Assembly (NCBI RefSeq): GCF_017592825.1
Contig: NZ_JAGFMD010000007.1
Location: forward strand, 213,547-277,546
Length of the DNA stretch: 64,000 nt
Direction of reading: 5' to 3'
Source of the DNA: Roseivirga sp. E12
Lineage (GTDB): Bacteria; Bacteroidota; Bacteroidia; Cytophagales; Cyclobacteriaceae
Part shown: positions 1-8,913 of the stretch, one piece after another
How positions within the stretch are numbered: the stretch's first letter is position 1
How the letters are laid out: the number at the start of each line of letters is the position of its first letter
Position numbers and translations under genes: made by a program
The notes under the pieces: generated by a model
Told to the model about the DNA's origin: nothing
What the model saw: only the letters and a program-made list of their open reading frames with translations
The model's database searches: none

Positions 1-1725
1 AGTATAATCAAACTTGATTTCATCACCGATAATCTCACTGTTGAAACTATAGTTCTTAACGCCTTTTAATTCATTGGTGATATTACCTAACTCTATATCA
101 TGAGTAGATACGAAGCCAAAAGCATATGCCAGATTCAGTTGCTTGATTAATGCCAATGCCCCTTTGTGACGATCCTCAGAGTTGGTTCCTTTTAGTACCT
201 CATCAATCATAAAGAGCACAGGTGTTTCATCATTGATGGAAGCCAAGAGTTGCTTTAATCTTTTCAATTCAGCGTAGAAGGACGACACATTTTCTTCGAG
301 ATCGTCCTGACTTCTCATACTTGTAAATATCCTGAGATCGCTCACGGTCATTGTCTTTGCGCAAACTGGTGCACCCATTAGACCTAATGTACAGTTTACA
401 CCGACTGTTCTTAGGAAGGTACTCTTTCCACTCATGTTAGAACCAGTGATAAGGCATATGCCTCCTTGGCCATGAAACTCGAAGTTATTGATTACTCTAT
501 TCTGAGCATTGATCAATGGATGGCCAAGACCTTCGGCTTTAATATCGAAATGCTCTTCACTAATTGTCGGGTAAGAAAAATCGGGGTTTGAATAAGCAAA
601 ACCAGCAATGCTGATCAGAACGTCAAGTTCTCCAATCGTTTGGAACCACTTTTCAATGTCTGCCTGATTTTCGCGTTTCCAGGCATTGACCCTGATGTAC
701 CAATAGACATCCAATAGCAAAAGCACATCGAAAATGATATAGAGTAAGTTAGACCGGTTCTGCAAGTTGTCTAGTACCAGCTGAAGCTCCTTGATGATTT
801 TGGAGGCTTTGACATTACCATGCTCAACGGTTTCTTTCAGTGCTTTCAATTGACGGCTCTTGAAGTCTGCCTTTTCGATCATGTCGATATGAAAGCGCAA
901 GGAATTAAGTGACTTATAACCCTGCTCTGTCTTTTTGCTAATGTCCTGAACTTTATTGAACAGTCCAGCAAGTACACCAAGGTTGATAAAAGCAAGTAAT
1001 ATAGGGACGCCAGACTGCAAGTAGCCCATGCTACTGATAATGATGGTGCCGATTGTGGCTAAGGGCAAAACGGCCAGTGCCACTTTGTAAAAAGCAGTGT
1101 TTTTGACTTTTGAGTCTTCTCTGAGCCAATTGAGCAAGGGCTGATGATCGATTTCAGCGCCATAACCCACCATGCCATAAGCCTGGAATTGTTGTCTAAA
1201 TTCGATGTCTGGGGTAAGTTCTTTGACACTTTCTTGGCGACTTAGAATGTCAATGGTTGACCCTCGGTTGCTCAGCCAATTGGCCAATACCTTTTCACCA
1301 ATGAAGGTTGAGGTGCGGTTGATGAGCTGAAAAAGAGAATGTTTTCCAAAGACGTCCAGGTCTTCATGATATGGGTGAATGGCTTGATAGTATTTTCTTC
1401 CTTCGTCCAGTCCATTAAAGTCGTTATGCAGTCTTTTGACCTCATGAGAGTTAATCTCTTCCAAAGCCTTTGACTGTTTCATCTTAAAGCGTAATACAGA
1501 ATGCCTTTTCAGTAGTACTAGATAAATAATGAACGCAATTATGAGAACAGCACCTGCAGCCTCACCATTTTTATTGTTCACAAGGGAGACAATACTGACT
1601 ACTGAGAATACGAACAGAGCTACCCGCACCCACGATAAAGAAGTGTAATTGCTCTTTGCTTCGGAGGCCTCTTTTTGAAAATCAGCTTGTCTTTTTTCGA
1701 AAGTACTTTGAATGGAATTTTTCAA
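1..1725 (-). CDS. MutS-family ATPase with N-terminal membrane helices (partial, 3' end outside window)
   Basis: This is an open frame of 575 codons that runs off the left edge. The C-terminal half is a MutS-type ABC ATPase: Walker A GSNMSGKST near residue 428 and Walker B VLFMIDE near residue 505, followed by GTNSEDRH and a STHD switch. The N-terminal part differs from mismatch-repair MutS: hydrophobic helices lie near residues 29-75 and 190-235, and no mismatch-recognition domain is seen. A TAA stop lies in frame 15 bases upstream of the only usable early start, TTG at 1725. The next ATG, near 1482, would remove the first helices. Membrane-anchored MutS-like proteins are common in Bacteroidota and their job is unknown, so a role in mismatch repair should not be assumed. 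The gene is divergent from the sigma factor at 1861. Confidence 0.85.
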   Translation of the reverse strand, partial: MKNSIQSTFEKRQADFQKEASEAKSNYTSLSWVRVALFVFSVVSIVSLVNNKNGEAAGAVLIIAFIIYLVLLKRHSVLRFKMKQSKALEEINSHEVKRLHNDFNGLDEGRKYYQAIHPYHEDLDVFGKHSLFQLINRTSTFIGEKVLANWLSNRGSTIDILSRQESVKELTPDIEFRQQFQAYGMVGYGAEIDHQPLLNWLREDSKVKNTAFYKVALAVLPLATIGTIIISSMGYLQSGVPILLAFINLGVLAGLFNKVQDISKKTEQGYKSLNSLRFHIDMIEKADFKSRQLKALKETVEHGNVKASKIIKELQLVLDNLQNRSNLLYIIFDVLLLLDVYWYIRVNAWKRENQADIEKWFQTIGELDVLISIAGFAYSNPDFSYPTISEEHFDIKAEGLGHPLINAQNRVINNFEFHGQGGICLITGSNMSGKSTFLRTVGVNCTLGLMGAPVCAKTMTVSDLRIFTSMRSQDDLEENVSSFYAELKRLKQLLASINDETPVLFMIDEVLKGTNSEDRHKGALALIKQLNLAYAFGFVSTHDIELGNITNELKGVKNYSFNSEIIGDEIKFDYT

Positions 1726-1860
1726 TAAATATGAGGTTTACTCCATGTGCATACGGATAAATCCACAGATGGATTTTAAGGTGCGCTAAGCTAGTAAAAT
1801 GATACATGCTTTCTATTTAGAATTTCTTTATATCTTGGGCTTTTACTGAAAATTCTGTCT

Positions 1861-2433
1861 GTGGCAATAGAAGAGAGTGAGTTGCTAGAAGCCTTCGCCA
1901 ATGGTGATAATGCGGCTTTCGAGAAACTTTTTAATATGTATTACGAGCCTGCCTGCAGGTATGTCATTCGAATCATTCGAGACAGTGATACTACAGAAGA
2001 GATTGTGCAAGCCACATTTGTGAACTTATGGGAGAAACGAGCAATGATTCGTTCTGACATAAGTTTTAAGTCCTATGTCTTTCGAGCGGCCTATAATACA
2101 GCCTTGAATTATATCAAGCACCGAAAGGTTGTATCTACTTACGTGTCTAAAAAACAAGACCGTATTGTGGAAATACAGCGAGAGTTTGTAAGTCACCAAC
2201 CCGATTTCGAGCTTCAAAAAAGGATTAAGGACGCATTGAATGATTTACCTCCGCAGTGTCAGCGGGTTTTCAGGCTTAGCCGTGAGGAAGGACTAAAGTA
2301 CCATGAGATTGCTGAAGAGCTGGGAATCTCCAAAAAAACCGTTGAAGTACACATGGGGAAGGCATTAAAGTTGTTGAGAGCTAGTTTAAAGGATTATTTA
2401 GTCTTTTTTCTGCCGATTATCACATTGATGTAG
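1861..2433 (+). CDS. ECF-type RNA polymerase sigma-70 factor (FecI-like)
   Basis: This protein of about 190 residues has sigma region 2 at residues 20-90 (EEIVQATFVNLWEKR) and region 4 at residues 128-178, including the HTH segment YHEIAEELGISKKTVEVHM. It starts with GTG; no ATG start is available nearby. A FecR-like anti-sigma gene follows after about 50 bases, then an STN-domain protein, forming an apparent operon. In Bacteroidota such triads relay an outer-membrane signal to transcription. The regulated targets are not visible here. The C-terminus (VFFLPIITLM) is more hydrophobic than is usual for the family. Confidence 0.93.
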   Translation: MAIEESELLEAFANGDNAAFEKLFNMYYEPACRYVIRIIRDSDTTEEIVQATFVNLWEKRAMIRSDISFKSYVFRAAYNTALNYIKHRKVVSTYVSKKQDRIVEIQREFVSHQPDFELQKRIKDALNDLPPQCQRVFRLSREEGLKYHEIAEELGISKKTVEVHMGKALKLLRASLKDYLVFFLPIITLM

Positions 2434-2483
2434 GGGTGTCTATGGGGTTGGTTGTTAAGTTTGTGAATAGAAAAAAATAGGTG

Positions 2484-3491
2484 ATGGAAGAGCTAATGGC
2501 CGGTTATTTGGCCAATGAGTTAAGCGAAGAAGAGAGAGCAGAGTTTGAGAAACAACTCGTTGAAAGCGAGGAGTTAAGAATCGAACTTGAAGATTATCTC
2601 AATTTATGGACTGAAGGTTCTCAGTCTGATGATATGTCTTTTGACAAATCACAGGCTTGGAATGCCGTTGCCCAAGAGATAAAGCCACAGACTAGGATAG
2701 TTCCAATAGAACGCAGACCAAAATATACATTCTTAAAAATTGCCGCGACTTTGTTGATAGTACTGACAGCAGGATATTTCTTGTCTGAAAGCGGTAGAAA
2801 TGGAGTCAATGATCTAATCGGTATTTCTTCACTGACTGAAGTAACAACGGGTTCCGAAATGAAGGAAGTTGTATTGCCTGATGGTTCTACGGTAAAATTG
2901 AACGCAAACTCTACACTGGCTTATGCCAAAGGTTTTGGCGAATCTCATAGAAATATCACATTGAGTGGAGGTGCTAACTTTGATGTCCAAAGAAATGAAT
3001 CTCTGCCATTCGTAATCGAGGCCAATAATGGTCAAGTAGAAGTGCTAGGTACTAGCTTTGATGTTAAGGCTTATGATGGAAAAGACATTGAATTAAATGT
3101 TACAGAAGGAACCGTTAAGTTCTCTTCCGTAAATGACGAACTTCAGCCTGAAATAGTGAATGCAGGTGAGATGGCAATGCTTTCTGCTGATGGTAGTGAT
3201 ATTAAGCGAGGTACAGTCGCTGACCAGAATTATGCTGCTTGGTGGACTCGTAAACTTGTTTTTGAGAATGCATCTTTTGAGAAAGTGATCAAAAACCTTG
3301 AAGAGACATATTGGGTAGAAATTGATTTTAGTGAAGAGCTACGCAATTGCCAATTAACGGCCAATTATGAGAATCAGTCGCTGGATGAGGTGCTAAAGTT
3401 AGTACAAGACACATTCGTTAACAGCCAATTAAAAGTCATTCGCAGCAAAGAAAATCAGATAAAATTAGAAGGAAAGGCATGCGCTAATTAA
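2484..3491 (+). CDS. FecR-family anti-sigma factor
   Basis: The protein has a short cytosolic anti-sigma segment (residues 1-80, acidic), one membrane helix near residues 88-105, then the periplasmic FecR domain (LPDGSTVKLNANSTL, GTSFDV, GTV) and a C-terminal DUF4974-type domain near residues 255-330. The ATG at 2484 follows a GTG at 2481; the ATG is preferred. In the family model the cytosolic part binds the sigma factor encoded just upstream, and the C-terminal domain contacts the STN domain of a receptor. Here the receptor candidate is the gene 8 bases downstream. The pairing is inferred from order and spacing. Confidence 0.92.
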   Translation: MEELMAGYLANELSEEERAEFEKQLVESEELRIELEDYLNLWTEGSQSDDMSFDKSQAWNAVAQEIKPQTRIVPIERRPKYTFLKIAATLLIVLTAGYFLSESGRNGVNDLIGISSLTEVTTGSEMKEVVLPDGSTVKLNANSTLAYAKGFGESHRNITLSGGANFDVQRNESLPFVIEANNGQVEVLGTSFDVKAYDGKDIELNVTEGTVKFSSVNDELQPEIVNAGEMAMLSADGSDIKRGTVADQNYAAWWTRKLVFENASFEKVIKNLEETYWVEIDFSEELRNCQLTANYENQSLDEVLKLVQDTFVNSQLKVIRSKENQIKLEGKACAN

Positions 3492-3499
3492 ATTGGTGC

Positions 3500-4972
3500 A
3501 TGGTCAGGAGCTTTCTAGTTTCTATTCTATTCCTATCATTCTATCAACTTTCGGCACAAGATCCCAGTGAATCTGCGCTGGATGATGTCATTTCTATACA
3601 ATTCAATAACGTTTCAATAGTATCCTCACTCAGGCAATTAGATAGGCTGTCAGGAGTGAATTTCTCCTATAACAGTAATATCATTCCGAGAGATGTCAAG
3701 ATAGCTAAGGCCTATAGAGACGCACCAATCAGAACAATTCTTACTGAAATCCTTTCAGAAGCCAATCTGTACTTTCGCGAAGTAGGGTCTACAGTGATCA
3801 TACTGAAAAGGATTTATAGTGAACGCAAGGTTACCGGACAAGTCGTTGATATTAAGACGAGAGCACCGCTCCACTATGTCAATGTTTTTATTGAAAGAAG
3901 TACGTTAGGAGCTGCCACCGATTCTGAGGGAAACTTTGAAATTGATGATATCCCAGACATTGGGTTCAATCTGGTGGTCTCTTATGTAGGCTATAAAACG
4001 AAGGTAATCCCCTTTAACTACAAGCATGATGTTGAGAACTCCAAGTACATTATTGAAATGGAGATTGATCCAGTGGTACTCGAGAGTATTCAGGTTTTTG
4101 GAAAGGCACCTAAGCGGTTTAAAAGGGCTGATAGGCAACTACTGAAGCGTTTTCGGAGGGAATTCTTGGGTAGATCTAATAATGCAAAGCAATGTCGTAT
4201 CGTAAATCCTGAAGTCTTGAATTTCGAATACCTCGATGATAATGATAACTATAGGGTTACCGCTGATGATATTCTCTATGTAGAAAACCGAGCTTTGGGT
4301 TATCGAATTGGTTATTTGCTCGAAGAGTTTCGTTTTCAGAACGGTTTAAAATTGAATATTGGAAGTGCCAAATTCCAAGAGTTAGAAACTAAATCCAGGA
4401 AGAAGTACCAAAAATGGGAGATGGAGCGCGAGAGAGCATATAATGGGTCCGCTCAACACTTTCTGAACGCGATGATTAATAATTCACTAGAAGAGCAGGG
4501 CTTCGAGCTCAATTTGGTACAATATGACTCTGTGACATCAGAGTATACCACACCACTTAATCCGCCTCCCGCTAATGAGATACTTACTTTAGAAAAAACC
4601 GATAAGGAGTATTTATATACACTACATGCCACCTCGGATGTAGAGGTTACTTATAAAGGAGAATATGAAGCAAGCGCCTATAAAAAGCTCTATCGTAGCA
4701 CCTCAAAAAGTGGTAACTATAAGTACACCGATAAAAAAGTAAGAACCTCCATTTCACTAACCGATGGACAAAGTTTGTCTAGCTACCAGGTTTTCGGGCT
4801 TGATGTCACGGATGTGGACCTTTTTCAGAAATCGATCATTTTCTTTATTAACTACGATACCCCTGTTGGGTACCCAGGTCAATTCAAGAACCCAAGGGAT
4901 GTGCTTTTTGGTGGATGGTGGCGATGGGGAGCCTTCTCAGATTGGTTGCCGCTTAATTATAAGCCGGACTAA
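3500..4972 (+). CDS. STN and carboxypeptidase-regulatory-like domain protein without a beta-barrel
   Basis: A signal peptide ends at about residue 19 (LSAQ). An STN (secretin/TonB N-terminal) domain lies at about residues 28-103, and a CarboxypepD_reg-like beta-sandwich at about 108-190 (VTGQVVDIKTRAPLHYVNV). Residues 205-490 form a further soluble-looking domain with no TonB plug and no barrel. At 490 residues it is about half the length of a SusC-type receptor. It is the third gene of the sigma/FecR operon, so it may be the signal-input partner of the anti-sigma factor. The barrel-less form is a recognised Bacteroidota protein type with no assigned function. The 3' end overlaps the convergent feoB by 4 bases. 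Confidence 0.82.
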   Translation: MVRSFLVSILFLSFYQLSAQDPSESALDDVISIQFNNVSIVSSLRQLDRLSGVNFSYNSNIIPRDVKIAKAYRDAPIRTILTEILSEANLYFREVGSTVIILKRIYSERKVTGQVVDIKTRAPLHYVNVFIERSTLGAATDSEGNFEIDDIPDIGFNLVVSYVGYKTKVIPFNYKHDVENSKYIIEMEIDPVVLESIQVFGKAPKRFKRADRQLLKRFRREFLGRSNNAKQCRIVNPEVLNFEYLDDNDNYRVTADDILYVENRALGYRIGYLLEEFRFQNGLKLNIGSAKFQELETKSRKKYQKWEMERERAYNGSAQHFLNAMINNSLEEQGFELNLVQYDSVTSEYTTPLNPPPANEILTLEKTDKEYLYTLHATSDVEVTYKGEYEASAYKKLYRSTSKSGNYKYTDKKVRTSISLTDGQSLSSYQVFGLDVTDVDLFQKSIIFFINYDTPVGYPGQFKNPRDVLFGGWWRWGAFSDWLPLNYKPD

Positions 4973-7083
4973 GAGAAAATATTATAGGTAAGCAAGGCAG
5001 AAAGGTAAGCTACTGCCGTCATGTATACAACTTGGATCAAAGGCCACTTCCAGCCCTTTGTTTCTCTATATACGACTGCCACAGTACTCATGCATTGCAT
5101 GGCAAAGGCATAGAACACCATTAGTGAAAACCCAAGCGCCATGGTATACATTGGTTTTCCGGTTTTCGGATTAATCTCTTTGCTCAGCTTCTCTTTGATG
5201 GTTAGCTCATCGTCTTCATCTGCCCCTATACTGTAGATGGTAGACATGGTGCCTACAAATACTTCTCGCGCAGCGAAAGAGGTGATGAGGGCAATACCAA
5301 TCTTCCAATCATAGCCTAAAGGCTCAATGGCTGGTTCTATCACCTTACCAAACGATCCCGCAAGGGAGTGTTCAAGTTTGTATGCATTTAAGGCAATGTT
5401 ATATTCCTCTTCGGAGGCATTGGTCGGAAGCTCTTGCCTCACATTGGATTCCGCATTTTTAAAATTATCGCTGAAGCCATAGGAAGCCAGTACCCATAGT
5501 AAAATGGAAATCGCGATGATTACTTTTCCTGCTTCTACCACAAAGGTTTTGGACTTTTCGAAAATGGTCAAACCTACGTTTTTCCATTGTGGTACTTTAT
5601 AACCAGGAAGCTCCATTATGAAGTAGCCTTTGTGCTTGGTCTTCAGGATAAACTTCATGGCCCATGCCGATAGGATTGCTGCGAAAAAGCCGAGTAAATA
5701 AAGTGCTGTCAACACCAAGCCTTTCAAATTGAATAGACCGAAGACATAATCATCCGGAACCACCAAAGCGATCAGAAGGGTATAAACAGGAAGTCGAGCC
5801 GAGCAGCTCATAAATGGTGTAACAAAGATGGTGATCAACCTATCTTTCCAGTTGTCAATATTTCTCGTTGCCATGATGGCAGGAATCGCACAAGCCATCC
5901 CTGAAACTAATGGGACGACACTTTTACCATTCAATCCAAAATTTCGCATTACACGGTCCATTAGGAAGACCGCTCTGGACATATAGCCCGATTCTTCGAG
6001 CAGTGATATGAAGCCAAAAAGGATTGCAATTTGTGGAATGAAGACAAGCACCCCAGCGAGTCCAGCAATGATGCCATCGGTCACTAAATCGTTGACTACT
6101 CCTTCAGGTAGTGCTCCTTTTACCCAATCGCTAAAACCTGCAAGACCAGCTTCAATCAGGTCCATCGGCCCCTCAGCCCATGCAAAAATTGATTGAAAGA
6201 TGAGCATTAGCAGAGATAGGAAAATGACATAGCCAAATACCTTGTGGGTAGTGATTCTATCTATCCGCTGAGAAAGTGTGGCCTTATTGCCTTCGGTGGA
6301 TTGCTTGATGTTACGATCTACGATATCAGAGATTAATGCATATCGGCCAAGTGTTTCTTGGGATTGGGTAGGTACATCATAGAAGCCATTCTCTTTTTTA
6401 ATGGTTTCAATTCTTTCTTTTTCCGACTCTGGAAGAAACTTTAAACGTACATTTTGCTGGGCATATTGGTAGGCTCGGTAGTCCTCATCTAAGCTAAACT
6501 CACTTTTGATGTCCTCAATAGTCTTCTCCGCAAGACCTTTGACTTGATAAAACGGCTTTTTGGATTTGACTAACGGCTGGGCGAGTACATTTTTCAAGAC
6601 CTCTACTCCAGCACCAGTATGGGAGTTGGTTGGTATAATTTTTACTCCCAGGTCGATCGAGAGTCCCCTCAAGTCAATCTTTAGTTGCCTTCTTTCTGCC
6701 ACGTCCATCATATTGAGTACCAGCACCATCGGCATGTTGAGGTCTCGAATTTGCGTGAATAGGAGCAAGTTTCTTTTTAAGTTGGAGGCATCTGCAACCA
6801 CAATGACCATGTCAGGGTGTTGATCATGGTCTGCATCTAATAAAACCTCTTGGACGATTTGCTCATCGAGCGTCTTTGGGTAGATGCTATAGGTACCCGG
6901 AAGGTCAATCAGTTCAGCTTGTTTGCCATCTGGCAGCTTCATCCTACCCGACTTTTTATCAACCGTTACTCCAGGGAAATTCCCAGTCTTTTGTTTCAGG
7001 CCAGTGAGTAGATTGAATAGCGTAGATTTTCCGGAATTTGGATTGCCTACAAGCGCTATTTTCAAATCGTTCTTGATAGACAT
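4969..7083 (-). CDS. feoB: Ferrous iron transport protein B
   Basis: Inner-membrane Fe(II) transporter with an N-terminal G domain: G1 GNPNSGKST, G3 DLPGTYS, G4-like NMMD. It is followed by a helical GDI-like linker and a polytopic membrane region with two Gate-type repeats (about residues 280-700). Full family length, about 704 residues. The frame also allows a start at 7098, but the ATG at 7083 sits 1 base after the feoA stop, follows a purine-rich stretch and begins directly before the G domain, so it is preferred. It is translationally linked to feoA upstream. No Fur box was identified. Confidence 0.97.
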   Translation of the reverse strand: MSIKNDLKIALVGNPNSGKSTLFNLLTGLKQKTGNFPGVTVDKKSGRMKLPDGKQAELIDLPGTYSIYPKTLDEQIVQEVLLDADHDQHPDMVIVVADASNLKRNLLLFTQIRDLNMPMVLVLNMMDVAERRQLKIDLRGLSIDLGVKIIPTNSHTGAGVEVLKNVLAQPLVKSKKPFYQVKGLAEKTIEDIKSEFSLDEDYRAYQYAQQNVRLKFLPESEKERIETIKKENGFYDVPTQSQETLGRYALISDIVDRNIKQSTEGNKATLSQRIDRITTHKVFGYVIFLSLLMLIFQSIFAWAEGPMDLIEAGLAGFSDWVKGALPEGVVNDLVTDGIIAGLAGVLVFIPQIAILFGFISLLEESGYMSRAVFLMDRVMRNFGLNGKSVVPLVSGMACAIPAIMATRNIDNWKDRLITIFVTPFMSCSARLPVYTLLIALVVPDDYVFGLFNLKGLVLTALYLLGFFAAILSAWAMKFILKTKHKGYFIMELPGYKVPQWKNVGLTIFEKSKTFVVEAGKVIIAISILLWVLASYGFSDNFKNAESNVRQELPTNASEEEYNIALNAYKLEHSLAGSFGKVIEPAIEPLGYDWKIGIALITSFAAREVFVGTMSTIYSIGADEDDELTIKEKLSKEINPKTGKPMYTMALGFSLMVFYAFAMQCMSTVAVVYRETKGWKWPLIQVVYMTAVAYLSALLTYNIFS

Positions 7084-7084
7084 C

Positions 7085-7309
7085 TTAAACTTCTTCAAGC
7101 AGAATACTCGAAGCTTCTATTTTTCGAAGTGAGAGTTGGTAGCCGGCAACTTCAATGGCTATTGGGTCACCAAAAGGAGCAATAAGTTCAAGAGAAACCT
7201 CAGTCCCAGGGAGGCAACCCATTTCCATCAATTTTACTGAGAGTACTTCGTCAGTAAAACCTTTAATAATCCCTTTTTCGTGGATTCTGAGGTGGGTTAG
7301 ATTTCTCAA
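7085..7309 (-). CDS. feoA: Ferrous iron transport protein A
   Basis: A 74-residue cytosolic protein of the FeoA SH3-like fold: the KLMEMGCLPGTEVSLE and PFGDPIAIEVAGYQLSLRKIEA segments are typical of the family. It is thought to modulate the GTPase FeoB, and its gene is immediately upstream of and nearly overlaps feoB. The feoAB pair is complete; no feoC is seen, as is usual in this phylum. An HTTM gene lies 65 bases upstream on the same strand, with only a weak 5-bp hairpin between them. Confidence 0.96.
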   Translation of the reverse strand: MRNLTHLRIHEKGIIKGFTDEVLSVKLMEMGCLPGTEVSLELIAPFGDPIAIEVAGYQLSLRKIEASSILLEEV

Positions 7310-7374
7310 TCTTTATTTAGATTAATTATAAAGAGCGCAATTTAGCAGCCAAGTTTGGCTTTACAAAGTGATAG

Positions 7375-8715
7375 TTATTTTTTGTCTGGACTCAATATCC
7401 AATCGGAATGTTTTAATGACTGCCATTTTACTTGTGTCAGATCAGTCTGGCTATCAATTAGCCTTACCGTTGGTTGATTGTTCAAGCGAGTAAAGGCATC
7501 TACTCTCACTTCGACATCGCCTAAACCTTCATTTTTATAGTGTCGATTAAGGTACTGAGCAAACTGCCAGATCATATCGGGTTTTCCCACTATAGCACTG
7601 GATTGCTTTCTGGTGAGAAACTCGCTAGGCCTTACTGTCCAGGTAGAATCGAGCGTGGTGGATTTAATGTTAAAAGTTGAATTTCCTGACTTGTAACGAA
7701 GCATCATTCGCCATGCCAGCCTATGGCCTTCTTCTGTATAGAAGACATCTCCTTTGTACAAGTGATGTCTTAATGGCAAGTAGAGCTGTAAGATGAAGTA
7801 GCATAGAAAAGCGAATGCGATTGAAAGTCTCCTAACAGTAATATGTGGTATGGCGAGTGTTTGATAATTGATAATCGGCTTCTTCTTGAAGAAAATCCTT
7901 CGAACCAACTCTGGTTCAAAGAAAAAGACTGTGAGCCCAATCATCAAATAAGGAAAGATGCCAATTTGGAAAACAATGGAATTGAAAAGATGAAAGAAGA
8001 TAGAGCTTATGAAAGCTGGAATTCGTGTTTTTCTATAGAGTAGGAAGTAGACAATCAATCCATCGAAGGCTATGCCCCCTATAACGACAGCCTTCTGTAG
8101 CCAAGGTTCTTGCAGCAGACTGCCGATCAGCCAATAGTCACTTTTGCCCAAAAAATTCATGGCGATGAATTCTCCTTCCAGCCAACCAGGATAAAGTTTG
8201 TGTATGGCCGCAAAGGAGTAAACGATCCACATCTGCAGTATGAAAATGTTGAGGCACCAACGAGGGCAGGTTGTAGAAACCACTGCATTTTTCCTCTTCG
8301 CATCAAATGATGCATAGGCATGTGCGGGCAGAATGAGCATGAAAATGCAAAGGAGTATTAAGAAGTAGTAGTGGTTATTGTATGCCGATTTTTGCATCCA
8401 ATAAACGAGTGTCCATAAAATAGTAAAACCGGCAATTCCTATCCGATAATAGAAGCCAAGCATAACCATTAATCCACAAATGGCCATTGCAGCAAAGTGA
8501 ATGTACATGCCATAGCCGTCTGGTGCTTGAAGCCATTCAAAGCCGATTATGGTAAAATTAAATTCGGGTTCTATGAGAACTGTTCTCACCCATCCGGTTA
8601 AAATGGCACCGAAGCTTTCCGCGAAGAGAAGGAAGCCAAAAATGATTCTGAAAAGAATCAATGGTGCGTTATCTACAGGCTGAAACTGTTTTCTTATCCA
8701 GATCAAATCGCTCAA
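7375..8715 (-). CDS. HTTM-domain membrane protein (vitamin K-dependent carboxylase-like)
   Basis: Polytopic membrane protein of 446 residues. Hydrophobic segments run from about residue 20 to 290, including YWMQKSAYNNHYYFLILL and SFAAIHKLYPGWLEGE, the signature area of the HTTM family related to vertebrate gamma-glutamyl carboxylase. The last 150 residues are soluble. Bacterial members are numerous and their substrate is unknown, so carboxylase activity should not be assumed. It lies upstream of feoAB on the same strand, but nothing indicates a link to iron. The 5' end is divergent from the small ORF at 8752 across 36 bases. Confidence 0.85.
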   Translation of the reverse strand: MSDLIWIRKQFQPVDNAPLILFRIIFGFLLFAESFGAILTGWVRTVLIEPEFNFTIIGFEWLQAPDGYGMYIHFAAMAICGLMVMLGFYYRIGIAGFTILWTLVYWMQKSAYNNHYYFLILLCIFMLILPAHAYASFDAKRKNAVVSTTCPRWCLNIFILQMWIVYSFAAIHKLYPGWLEGEFIAMNFLGKSDYWLIGSLLQEPWLQKAVVIGGIAFDGLIVYFLLYRKTRIPAFISSIFFHLFNSIVFQIGIFPYLMIGLTVFFFEPELVRRIFFKKKPIINYQTLAIPHITVRRLSIAFAFLCYFILQLYLPLRHHLYKGDVFYTEEGHRLAWRMMLRYKSGNSTFNIKSTTLDSTWTVRPSEFLTRKQSSAIVGKPDMIWQFAQYLNRHYKNEGLGDVEVRVDAFTRLNNQPTVRLIDSQTDLTQVKWQSLKHSDWILSPDKK

Positions 8716-8751
8716 TTTGAATCAATTCATCTAATTTACAGTTATAAAACC

Positions 8752-8913
8752 ATGCCCGAAAAGAAAAAGAAACCAATTGGAAGTCCCAAAGCTGAGAAGG
8801 CTGTGAAAGCTGAAAAAACTAAGGATTCAGATTTTAGTGATCAAGATGATTTTGACTTTGGAGGCTTTCCCAAAGATGTTTCTTTGAAGAAAAACATTGG
8901 TTGTGGGGGCTAA
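8752..8913 (+). CDS. Small charged protein with a KNIGCGG C-terminus (53 aa)
   Basis: An ATG-started frame of 53 codons lies between a divergent HTTM gene and the convergent murF-alr, with its TAA exactly abutting the murF-alr stop. The first half is Lys/Glu-rich (KKKKPIGSPKAEK), the middle Asp/Phe-rich (DDFDFGGFP), and the end is KNIGCGG. There is no signal peptide or membrane helix. Support is modest: a clean fit in the gap, start and stop close to both neighbours, and Bacteroidota-like composition. I recall similar small GCGG-ending proteins in Cytophagales but could not check. Function unknown. Confidence 0.6.
   Translation: MPEKKKKPIGSPKAEKAVKAEKTKDSDFSDQDDFDFGGFPKDVSLKKNIGCGG

Noticed and set aside
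7347..7360. AGCCA-AGTT-TGGCT hairpin between the HTTM gene and feoA
   Set aside because: Only 5 bp, with no T run on the relevant strand; not called a terminator or riboswitch.
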